Part shown: in pieces, positions 1 to 5,440 of the stretch | How positions within the stretch are numbered: the first letter of the stretch is position 1 | Layout of the letters: every line of letters begins with the position of its first letter | NCBI GenBank assembly: GCA_017996595.1 | Contig: JAGOGT010000098.1 | Coordinates: forward strand, 1-5,440 | Origin: Candidatus Cloacimonadota bacterium | GTDB taxonomy: Bacteria; Cloacimonadota; Cloacimonadia; Cloacimonadales; Cloacimonadaceae | Reading direction: 5' to 3' | Length of the DNA stretch: 5,440 nucleotides | Position numbers and translations under genes: made by a program | The notes under the pieces: model-generated | Databases searched by the model: none | Seen by the model: the letters and a program-made list of their open reading frames with translations, nothing else | What the model was told of the DNA's origin: nothing

Positions 1-795
1 GAGGAACTGAAAAGCGCCATCCGCCCTGATACGATTTTATTCATGACCACCGCGGTGAATCACGTGGTGGGGACGATTCAGCCCCTGGCAGAACTGGCGG
101 AAGTGCTGCAAAATGCCGGGCACAAGATCTATTTCCATGTGGATGCAGGCCAGGCCTATGGCAAGCTGCCCCTGGATATGAAGACCCTGGCTATCGACAG
201 CATGGCCATCAGCGGGCACAAAATTCACGGTCCGCAGGGAAGCGGTGCGCTATTCTTACGCCAGGGAACCAAGCTGGCTCAGAGCCTGCATGGCGTGGCA
301 CGTATCGATAATCTGCAAACCGGCGGCATCAATATTGCGCTGCTTGCAGGCTTTGCCAAAGCGGTGGAACTGACATTTACAGATTTTGAGGCTAATACAA
401 AACACCTGCGGAAGCTGAGCGATTATCTGCTGAGGGAATTGGAAGCCAGGATTCCGGATATCGAGCTTAATGGTCCCCGAGGCGAGAAACGCGCTGTGCA
501 TAATATCAATGTCAGCATTGCCTACATCGAAGGCGAAGCGATTACCATGATGCTGGATGCCAAAGGGATAACCGTTGCCACTGGTAGTGCCTGTGCTTCC
601 CAGGGATTAAAGGCCAATTATGTGCTGATGGCCATGGGCAAAAACCACGTGCAATCGCATGGCTCCATGAAATTTACCCTCAGCCGCTATACTACTGAGG
701 CGGAACTGGATGAAACCGTAGACACCCTTGAAAGAATCACAAAAGAGCTTCGAGACCGCAGCCCGCTTTATAACGCACTTCACAAGGAGAAATAA
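1..795 (+). CDS. iscS: Cysteine desulfurase, group I (IscS/NifS type), 5'-truncated by the window edge
   Basis: PLP-dependent enzyme that converts L-cysteine to L-alanine and carries the sulfur as a persulfide for Fe-S cluster assembly in the cytoplasm. The reading frame is open from base 1 to the TAA at 793-795, giving 264 residues; the family is usually about 390-400, so roughly 125-135 N-terminal residues are missing. Numbering from the first visible codon: HVDAGQ supplies the PLP-contacting Asp48 and Gln51, SGHK supplies the Schiff-base Lys74, and GSACAS supplies the catalytic Cys198 (codon 592-594). The Cys loop aligns without gaps to the long loop of IscS (SACTSASLEPSYVLRALG), which sets it apart from SufS. 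Odd points: the family's NNEIG is NHVVG here, GPKG is GPQG, and the GGGHERGMRSGT stretch is replaced by G98-G109 ending QTGG. It also stops before the C-terminal tail of IscS. It abuts the scaffold gene, so co-transcription is very likely. The family is certain; full activity is inferred. Confidence 0.93.
   Translation, partial: EELKSAIRPDTILFMTTAVNHVVGTIQPLAELAEVLQNAGHKIYFHVDAGQAYGKLPLDMKTLAIDSMAISGHKIHGPQGSGALFLRQGTKLAQSLHGVARIDNLQTGGINIALLAGFAKAVELTFTDFEANTKHLRKLSDYLLRELEARIPDIELNGPRGEKRAVHNINVSIAYIEGEAITMMLDAKGITVATGSACASQGLKANYVLMAMGKNHVQSHGSMKFTLSRYTTEAELDETVDTLERITKELRDRSPLYNALHKEK
784..789 (+). promoter_or_regulatory. Ribosome-binding site of the scaffold gene
   Basis: AAGGAG lies six bases upstream of the ATG at 796, inside the last codons of the desulfurase gene. 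It fixes the start of the scaffold gene and implies translation linked to the upstream gene. Confidence 0.85.
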
Positions 796-1419
796 ATGCA
801 ATACTCACAAAAAGTTTTAGACCATTTTATGCACCCCAAGAACGTGGGTAAGATGGAAAATCCCGATGCCGTTGCCACCGAGGGCAGCCCTGCCTGCGGG
901 GATCAGGTAACCGTGTATCTGAAAGTGGATGAGAAAGATAAAACCATCAGCGACGTCAGTTTCCTGTCCTATGGCTGTGCTTCCAATATTGCTACGGCCT
1001 CCATTATCACCGAGCTGGCCAAGGGCAAAACCCTGGATGAGGCCAAAGCCATCACCTGGCGCGATGCCATGGAAGCCCTGGACGGCCTGCCTCCGGTGAA
1101 AGTGCATTGCAGCGTGCTGGCCGCAGATACCCTGCAAACCGCCATCTCCAATTATGAAATCGCCCATGGCCTGAAGGAAGTGCCGAATTTCAGCAAGGAT
1201 ACCATCGTGGAAGAGCTGAAAAAGATCATCTATCCGCAAGTGGGAGAAGATATTGTAAGCCTGAAGATGGTGAAATATGTGGGATTTACAGATGGGGAAG
1301 TGCTGATCGATATGAATATGCAAAGCTTTGATAGCTGGCGGGATAACGTGGCCGAAGAGATTCATGAACACCTGGAAAAATACCCGGAAGTGAAGCACAT
1401 CCAGATCAATTTCCCGTAA
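796..1419 (+). CDS. iscU: IscU/NifU-type Fe-S scaffold fused to a MIP18/DUF59-like domain
   Basis: Scaffold on which a [2Fe-2S] or [4Fe-4S] cluster is assembled from desulfurase-derived sulfur and then handed to client proteins. It has 207 residues, against about 128 in E. coli IscU. Residues 1-125 are the IscU domain: ACGD (Cys34, Asp36), GCAS (Cys61) and VHCS (His104, Cys105) match IscU Cys37, Asp39, Cys63, His105 and Cys106. The Cys61-Cys105 spacing is that of IscU and lacks the insertion typical of SufU. LPPVK (98-102), the motif bound by the HscA chaperone in E. coli, is intact. Residues about 135-207 resemble the MIP18/DUF59 fold (EELKKIIYPQV, EDIVSLKMV, VLIDMNM, then a helix and PEVKHIQI). 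This part has no cysteine, so it is neither the CxxC Nfu domain of NifU nor a typical SufT. The ATG follows directly on the desulfurase stop and has a strong ribosome-binding site. The N-terminal assignment is certain; the C-terminal one is by motif pattern only. Confidence 0.93.
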   Translation: MQYSQKVLDHFMHPKNVGKMENPDAVATEGSPACGDQVTVYLKVDEKDKTISDVSFLSYGCASNIATASIITELAKGKTLDEAKAITWRDAMEALDGLPPVKVHCSVLAADTLQTAISNYEIAHGLKEVPNFSKDTIVEELKKIIYPQVGEDIVSLKMVKYVGFTDGEVLIDMNMQSFDSWRDNVAEEIHEHLEKYPEVKHIQINFP

Positions 1420-1519
1420 TCATGGGATTCGACACGTCCCCGTGCCTCGCAAAGCAGGATTTCGCAGAGTATATAAGGCTCTCTTTAAGATAAAGGGACT
1501 TGTATCCCTACTCAGTTTG

Positions 1520-1566
1520 CATGTGATGCCCATGTGCTCCCCGGGCATTTGCATGGGCATCACATG
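1520..1566. repeat. Perfect 15-bp inverted repeat with 17-base loop
   Basis: CATGTGATGCCCATG at 1520-1534 is the exact reverse complement of CATGGGCATCACATG at 1552-1566. The loop (1535-1551) contains CCCGGG and can pair further through TGC (1535-1537) and GCA (1545-1547). A second, mutually exclusive pairing exists between TGCCCATGTG (1527-1536) and CACATGGGCA (1561-1570). There is no T-run on either side, so it is not a standard intrinsic terminator. It begins about 100 bases after the scaffold stop codon and could protect or end that transcript from the 3' side, or be a protein-binding site. The structure is certain; the role is unknown. Confidence 0.85.
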
Positions 1567-1630
1567 GGCAGTGCAAGATAACTGTTTCTATAGCATCACT
1601 TACGAGGCTACTGTCAGTAAACCCTTACTA

Positions 1631-1757
1631 TGCCACTGGAGTTCACAAGGCCAATATATCTGCTTGCCTATGATAAACCTGAATAATGCTATTGGAGTTC
1701 ATGAGGCCGAGATAACTTATTGTTTATAGAGAACATATATGGCCTCATGGACTACAA
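1631..1757. repeat. Degenerate intergenic repeat: two direct copies and one inverted copy
   Basis: Copy 1 (1631-1661) and copy 2 (1687-1717) match at 24 of 31 bases, with a start-to-start distance of 56. Their shared core is TTGGAGTTCATGAGGCC in copy 2 (1692-1708), with 14 of 17 bases in copy 1 (1636-1652). An inverted copy lies at 1741-1757 and matches the copy 2 core at 15 of 17 bases, so copies 2 and 3 can fold back over a 32-base loop. Six of the seven differences between copies 1 and 2 look like ordinary drift, five of them transitions. It may be the remnant of a small mobile or palindromic repeat; nothing in it codes for a transposase. Confidence 0.55.
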
Positions 1758-1809
1758 AAGCATGCTGATTAATATGCACAGCCTGAAGTCCAGGTAGCCC
1801 ATAAAATAT

Positions 1810-1861
1810 TCAAGCGGCTAAACAGATTATCGATAAATTCCAATCTGTTTAAGCCGCTTGA
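1810..1861 (-). terminator. Probable intrinsic terminator of the lipoprotein gene
   Basis: CAAGCGGCTAAACAGATT (1811-1828) pairs with AATCTGTTTAAGCCGCTTG (1842-1860): 18 base pairs with a single bulged A and a 13-base loop, extended by one further T-A pair. On the minus strand the stem is followed by AATATTTTATG, a weak U-tract. It lies about 70 bases beyond the lipoprotein stop codon. On the plus strand no T-run follows, so it is less likely to stop transcripts arriving from the scaffold gene. Confidence 0.6.
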
Positions 1862-1928
1862 GCTCTATTACTTGGAAATAAGCCTTTGGCTGATGAAATC
1901 CTGCATCACGCCATTAACTTATTAAATG

Positions 1929-2714
1929 CTAACGATTAAGCTTCCTTAAGTGCATGGCTTTCACGCGAGCTAAGATATCTTCTTTGGAAGTAGGTTCGTC
2001 GGAATAGATATCGTCCCAGGTTTGAGCGATCAGGGTGCTATTTTGATCTTCTTCGAGGTTGTTTGCAGAGATGTAGGCATCCCAATAGCTATATCCTGCC
2101 AGGTCCAGGGTATTCGCAGGAATGGTTTTGGAACGAATCGCGGGATCCATGAAATAGGTTACGTTATCGTCATCACTCATATATTCGCCCCAGAACTCCA
2201 GAACTTGATATTCGGAATCAGAGGCTACGCTCCAGGCCATGGAGGCTGGTGCATCCGGAGTGGTAACATCCCAGGTGGTGAATTCCGGAGTGGCGGGAAC
2301 GGCAATAGTCTTGTCGATTAGTGTGGAGCCATTGCGTTTGAATTCCACGTCCAAACTTGTTGCGGCAGGGATACTGAGGCTGTAGGAATAGAGGCTGTAG
2401 TAGCCTTCATAATTCTCAAAGACTATTTGCAGGGGTTGGCCGTTTACAGACATGGTAAATTCATCGGAAGCGCTCACATTATCCGGAAGCTTATCCGCCC
2501 ACAGATACACGTACATAAATCCATCTTTGGCCACGTTCTCGGTGAAGACATGGGCAAAAAGCACGCTTTCACGATCTTGAGCGTAGTTCCAATAGTCGTT
2601 CCAGTCGCTGAACTGGGTGCCGTTGTTGTTGTCATCATCATCGCCGCCGCAGGAACTGAGCAAAAACAGTCCGGCCAGCGCCATCAGTAACAAGAATAAG
2701 CGAAATGGTTTCAT
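1929..2714 (-). CDS. Lipoprotein of unknown function with acidic tether
   Basis: 261 residues, not recognised as any family. Residues 1-22 form a type II signal peptide: MKPFR, a long Leu-rich hydrophobic core and the lipobox LSSC with Cys22 as the lipidation site. It is followed by GGDDDDNNNG, a short acidic/Asn tether of the sort seen after the Cys of surface-exposed lipoproteins in Bacteroidota. No other cysteine occurs. The mature part is rich in Trp, Tyr and Asp and has strand-like stretches (for example FTMSVNGQPLQIVFE and SLDVEFKRNGSTLIDKTIAV, roughly residues 85-145), suggesting a beta-sandwich; the C-terminus turns basic (VKAMHLRKLNR). The ATG is well set by AAGGAG five bases upstream. 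It lies 241 bases downstream of the aminopeptidase gene on the same strand and has a probable terminator behind it. Cell-surface or outer-membrane location is inferred; binding partner and role are unknown. Confidence 0.88.
   Translation of the reverse strand: MKPFRLFLLLMALAGLFLLSSCGGDDDDNNNGTQFSDWNDYWNYAQDRESVLFAHVFTENVAKDGFMYVYLWADKLPDNVSASDEFTMSVNGQPLQIVFENYEGYYSLYSYSLSIPAATSLDVEFKRNGSTLIDKTIAVPATPEFTTWDVTTPDAPASMAWSVASDSEYQVLEFWGEYMSDDDNVTYFMDPAIRSKTIPANTLDLAGYSYWDAYISANNLEEDQNSTLIAQTWDDIYSDEPTSKEDILARVKAMHLRKLNR
2622..2649 (-). repeat. In-frame triplet repeats encoding the lipoprotein tether
   Basis: On the plus strand there are three GTT, then GTC, three ATC and two GCC units in succession. 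Read on the minus strand they encode Gly-Gly, Asp x4 and Asn x3 immediately after the lipidated Cys22. Slippage would change the tether length in whole residues without shifting the frame. Confidence 0.7.
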
Positions 2715-2719
2715 CGTAA

Positions 2720-2725
2720 CTCCTT
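2720..2725 (-). promoter_or_regulatory. Ribosome-binding site of the lipoprotein gene
   Basis: On the minus strand AAGGAG, preceded by a run of A, lies five bases before the ATG at 2714-2712. This supports the chosen start. Confidence 0.85.
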
Positions 2726-2845
2726 TTTTATTATGTTGTTATAGATTATGTTCACAAAACCGACCATCGGGAATTAGCCCCGGAATGATCACCTTCGATA
2801 CCTATTATTACTTCCATGAACAAGATAACCTTTATTATATTTCAC

Positions 2846-2875
2846 ATTATACAGGAGATAAGCTAAGCCGTAAGA
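2846..2875 (-). promoter_or_regulatory. Candidate promoter for the lipoprotein gene
   Basis: A perfect TATAAT is read on the minus strand at 2851-2846, with TG directly before it. At 17 bases upstream only CTTACG (2874-2869) is found, a poor -35. It would give a leader of about 125 bases before the ATG at 2714. The AT-rich setting between two genes makes chance occurrence quite possible. Further AT-rich boxes (CATAAT, TATAAC) lie nearer the gene, around 2737-2750. Confidence 0.3.
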
Positions 2876-2955
2876 TGCATAAAACAAATAAAAACAGGCA
2901 ATGCCGTTGTTCCGGAAGCCGCAGGTAGCAGCTAAGCAGCATGATATGAAACTCT

Positions 2956-5440
2956 TTAGCGCAGCAGCACAAACTTGCCGGTTTTGGTGCCTTTAGATGT
3001 TCTCATCTTGATAAGATATATTCCTGAGCTCAACTTTTCCAGCATATTACTGGGAATGATCAGCGGGGGATAACCATCGCCATCGCCGGTGGGAAGGTAC
3101 TTTACAGATAATACCTGCTGTCCCTTCAGGTTATAGATAGTGGCATTGTAAATTACTCCTTCCGTTGGCCGTAAAGTGAGATTAAATGGTGGTGTACAGG
3201 GATTGGGGTAGATATTTATTCTATAAGGAACCGGTTCGATGGGGCCATATATTTCGGGATAGAGCTGGGGAATGATGCTGTGTAAAAAGCCCCTCACTCC
3301 CTCTTCCTGCATGAAATACAAGGGGGAACCAAGCAGCACCATTTTGCCAAAGTAGCTGCCACATATTACTTTTATGGCCCCAAATACCCATTCAGGTTCA
3401 CTCTCTTCTGTCATCCAGGCATCATACACCCGATTACCCGAGGCTGGTGAAAAGGTGTAGCTCATGGGAAGTCTGCCGTTCCAGGAAGGAGCAAGCTTGT
3501 CCGGATCGGGGATCAGGGTGGGATAATAGAGACCCCAAACTGGCGAGGCGGTTAGGGAATCCAACACCGCACCATTGTGATAAATAGGTGCTTCCCCATT
3601 CAGAAACTCAGCGATGAAGCCTTCGCTAAAGATGCTGGGATACTTCCAGCCGCTGATGATGATCTTGCCGCCGCTTAGCACATAGGAACCGATGGTATCA
3701 AGGGAATTCAGCATCTGCAGTTCGGAGAAGTCGTCCGCATGCCACAGGATGAGAGGATGGTGGGACAGGGTTTCCAGATCGGGAGCACCTTGTTCGCTGA
3801 AGCCCCACTCGCTGTAGGGAAGGCTATCTAACACGGCATGATAGAATTCATCCACCTGGACATTGGTGGGGGAAATGGCGCTGCCATTGCCGTTTTTGGT
3901 TTCATCTATTACCAGCATACCCAGATCGAAGGGAAAGCTAATCGGCTTGGCACTCATCGGGCTTGAAGGCTCGCTGTAGAAACCTTCATCATCAATGGCG
4001 CAAACGTAGTACTGGTATTCCATACCGTTACTGACTGCTGGATCCGTATAGCTTAGAGTGGTGATCAGCTCAGTGCTGATCTGTTGCCAGTTGCCGTCGG
4101 GAAGTTCTCTGCGAAAAACATGATAACCCACCACGGGAAGGTCTTCGCCGTAGGCATTCCACTTCAGGGATACTGCGGATTTATAGGGCAGGCAGGAGAT
4201 AAGCTGCAGTTGTGCACGTTCCAATTGACGGGTGAGCACCCAATGATGGGGATCGATAAGCAGGGTGGAGATGTCATCCGCAGGGGTAATGGCAAAGGTA
4301 TTTTCATTCCAGGTAGGCGCTGCCACGATCACTACAGAATCCGCTACTGCCGATCCGGGCAGGGATAGAGGAATATCCAGCATAAAGGTGGTGGCGGTGG
4401 GGCTGATGCTTTTGGCATAAACCTTTCCCACGTTTTGCTGGTCGCTCCAGATGCTTAAGCGGGCATTGGGAACGCCTGGGGAATATATCCACTGCTCAAA
4501 GAACTGGTTCAGGTTCAGTCCGCTGGCAGCTTCGGCCAGGTCTATAAATTCCGAAGTGCGGATATTGCCATTGGGAAAGGTGGTGAGGAGACTGCGGATG
4601 AAACTGAAATAGGCCTCATTTCCCATCTTGAGGCGCAGCATATGTAGCACTGAAGCGGATTTCTCGTAGGTGGGAGGGGCAAACATGAGATTGTATTCGG
4701 GATTGTAAATGGTGTGCGGGCCATTGCTGTTTTCCCAGGAAAGGTAGTAATCCTGAATCTCATCCTTCAGATACTGGCAGGCAGCTTCCCAACCGGATTT
4801 ACGGTTCGTCCACAGCATCTCGGAATAGGTGGCAAAGCTTTCCTTCAGCCACACCTCGCGCATGGTGATGGGAGTGAGGTAATTGCCATACCATTGATGG
4901 GTCAGTTCGTGCGCCACGATGCTTTCGTAGGTTTGCTGGCCGTCGATATACTGCGTGCCGAAAGTGGTCATGGTTTGATGTTCCATCGCTGCATAAGTAG
5001 CCATATTCACCGTCATGTGCCCGTATTTCTCGAAGGGATAGGGGCCATAAAGCTCTGAGAAATAGTCTATCATCGCCGGTACATTGGCAAAATCAGCCGT
5101 AGCATTATTCACCAATGCCGGCTGCACAAAGTTCTGAATGGGGAGATTGCCTGCCATGCTATTCAGTTCTGTGTAGGGCCCTGCCGCAAAGCCGATCACA
5201 TAGGTAGCCACAGGCGAAGCGCTATGCCAGTGGTGAGTGCGCTTTCCGTTACCATTATCCGTGATCGAAGTACGCAGTCCATTGGCAGCGGCAAGCCAGT
5301 CTTCGCGGATGGTGATATGCCAATCTACCAAAGCTTTATCCCAGGGATGGTCATAGCTTGGCCACCAAAAGCGTCCTGCATCAGGATTGGAAAGGGTGTA
5401 AATGGCATTGGAGCCAAATAGAATTCCGATATTATAGGGC
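2956..5440 (-). CDS. Secreted M1-family zinc aminopeptidase with Fn3-like, amidotransferase-like and sorting domains, 5'-truncated
   Basis: Zinc metallopeptidase that removes N-terminal residues from peptides, probably outside the cell. The frame is open to the window edge, so 827 residues are visible and the true start and signal peptide are missing; the TTG codon at 5331 is internal (the upstream stretch RFWWPSYDHPWDKA continues the family alignment). Numbered from the first full codon (5439): AAMEH (150-154) replaces the family's GAMEN; HELTH (177-181) and Glu200, 18 residues after the second His, are the HEXXH-18-E zinc site; Tyr258 in YEK is the catalytic Tyr. Residues about 413-500 resemble fibronectin III. 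About 502-735 resemble the class I amidotransferase-like domain seen in secreted FCB proteins (LILWHADD 563-570, GGKIIISGW 590-598) with no catalytic triad that I can identify. About 740-827 is a type-IX-like sorting domain (YPNPC, SSGIYLIKM, GKFVLLR). The C-terminus ends at TAA 2958-2956; no clear terminator follows. Confidence 0.92.
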   Translation of the reverse strand, partial: PYNIGILFGSNAIYTLSNPDAGRFWWPSYDHPWDKALVDWHITIREDWLAAANGLRTSITDNGNGKRTHHWHSASPVATYVIGFAAGPYTELNSMAGNLPIQNFVQPALVNNATADFANVPAMIDYFSELYGPYPFEKYGHMTVNMATYAAMEHQTMTTFGTQYIDGQQTYESIVAHELTHQWYGNYLTPITMREVWLKESFATYSEMLWTNRKSGWEAACQYLKDEIQDYYLSWENSNGPHTIYNPEYNLMFAPPTYEKSASVLHMLRLKMGNEAYFSFIRSLLTTFPNGNIRTSEFIDLAEAASGLNLNQFFEQWIYSPGVPNARLSIWSDQQNVGKVYAKSISPTATTFMLDIPLSLPGSAVADSVVIVAAPTWNENTFAITPADDISTLLIDPHHWVLTRQLERAQLQLISCLPYKSAVSLKWNAYGEDLPVVGYHVFRRELPDGNWQQISTELITTLSYTDPAVSNGMEYQYYVCAIDDEGFYSEPSSPMSAKPISFPFDLGMLVIDETKNGNGSAISPTNVQVDEFYHAVLDSLPYSEWGFSEQGAPDLETLSHHPLILWHADDFSELQMLNSLDTIGSYVLSGGKIIISGWKYPSIFSEGFIAEFLNGEAPIYHNGAVLDSLTASPVWGLYYPTLIPDPDKLAPSWNGRLPMSYTFSPASGNRVYDAWMTEESEPEWVFGAIKVICGSYFGKMVLLGSPLYFMQEEGVRGFLHSIIPQLYPEIYGPIEPVPYRINIYPNPCTPPFNLTLRPTEGVIYNATIYNLKGQQVLSVKYLPTGDGDGYPPLIIPSNMLEKLSSGIYLIKMRTSKGTKTGKFVLLR

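Larger units (their letters stand above)
1420..1928. other. Convergent intergenic region, no convincing gene
   Basis: These 509 bases separate the 3' ends of the scaffold gene (+) and the lipoprotein gene (-). The only sizeable open frame, 1442-1729 (+), starts with GTG, has no ribosome-binding site, runs through the inverted and direct repeats and encodes a protein like no family I recognise. The content is structural: a perfect 15-bp inverted repeat, a three-copy degenerate repeat and a probable terminator, each listed separately. I see no tRNA, and no clear U-tract terminator for the scaffold gene. Confidence 0.6.

Noticed and set aside
817..1398. 193-codon open frame on the minus strand
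   Set aside because: Lies wholly inside the scaffold gene, whose plus-strand product has all the IscU ligands; it is an antisense shadow.
1421..1440. GGATTCGAC stretch reminiscent of the 5' end of tmRNA, or of a tRNA T-loop on the minus strand
   Set aside because: No matching acceptor stem, no ALAA-type tag reading frame and no TTCGAA T-arm at a suitable distance; the T-arm-like stem has only four pairs.
1442..1729. 95-codon open frame on the plus strand in the intergenic region
   Set aside because: GTG start without a ribosome-binding site, passes through the hairpin and the degenerate repeats, and the product resembles no family.
1420..1928. CRISPR array
   Set aside because: The repeats are only two direct copies, diverged at 7 of 31 bases, with no regular spacing and no cas genes.
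2875..2928. Small plus-strand frame of 17 codons starting at ATG 2875
   Set aside because: The GGAG upstream is about 18 bases away, too far, and the peptide has no recognisable property; the interval fits better as leader of the minus-strand gene.
5329..5331. TTG as start codon of the aminopeptidase
   Set aside because: The same frame stays open to the window edge, and the upstream residues (RFWWPSYDHPWDKA) continue the conserved M1 N-terminal region.

Overview
The window holds three protein-coding regions longer than 200 codons plus one partial one, in two convergent blocks. The organism looks like a Gram-negative bacterium of the FCB assemblage. The large secreted peptidase ends in a type-IX-secretion-like sorting domain (YPNP ... 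SSGIY ... KFVLLR), and the neighbouring lipoprotein has an acidic tether directly after its lipidated cysteine. Two of the genes carry strong AAGGAG ribosome-binding sites, which argues against typical Bacteroidota. A candidate phylum such as Cloacimonadota is my best guess, but this is inference and no marker gene is present.

Positions 1-1419 (+ strand) hold an iron-sulfur cluster assembly pair. The 3' two thirds of a group I cysteine desulfurase (IscS/NifS type) is followed, without a gap, by an IscU/NifU scaffold. The desulfurase takes sulfur from cysteine as a persulfide and the scaffold builds the cluster. The scaffold is unusual in carrying a cysteine-free MIP18/DUF59-like domain at its C-terminus. 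The desulfurase is unusual in having lost several conserved residues of the PLP/dimer-interface motifs while keeping the catalytic Lys and Cys.

Positions 1420-1928 form a 509-base convergent intergenic region with no convincing gene. It contains a perfect 15-bp inverted repeat, a degenerate repeat present as two direct copies and one inverted copy, and an 18-bp bulged hairpin that probably terminates the lipoprotein transcript.

Positions 1929-5440 (- strand) hold two cell-envelope or secreted proteins. Upstream in transcription order is a large M1-family zinc aminopeptidase, whose N-terminus lies outside the window. It has catalytic, fibronectin-III-like, glutamine-amidotransferase-like and sorting domains. 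After a 241-base gap comes a 261-residue lipoprotein of unknown function. The gap contains a TATAAT box and small hairpins, so the lipoprotein may have its own promoter.
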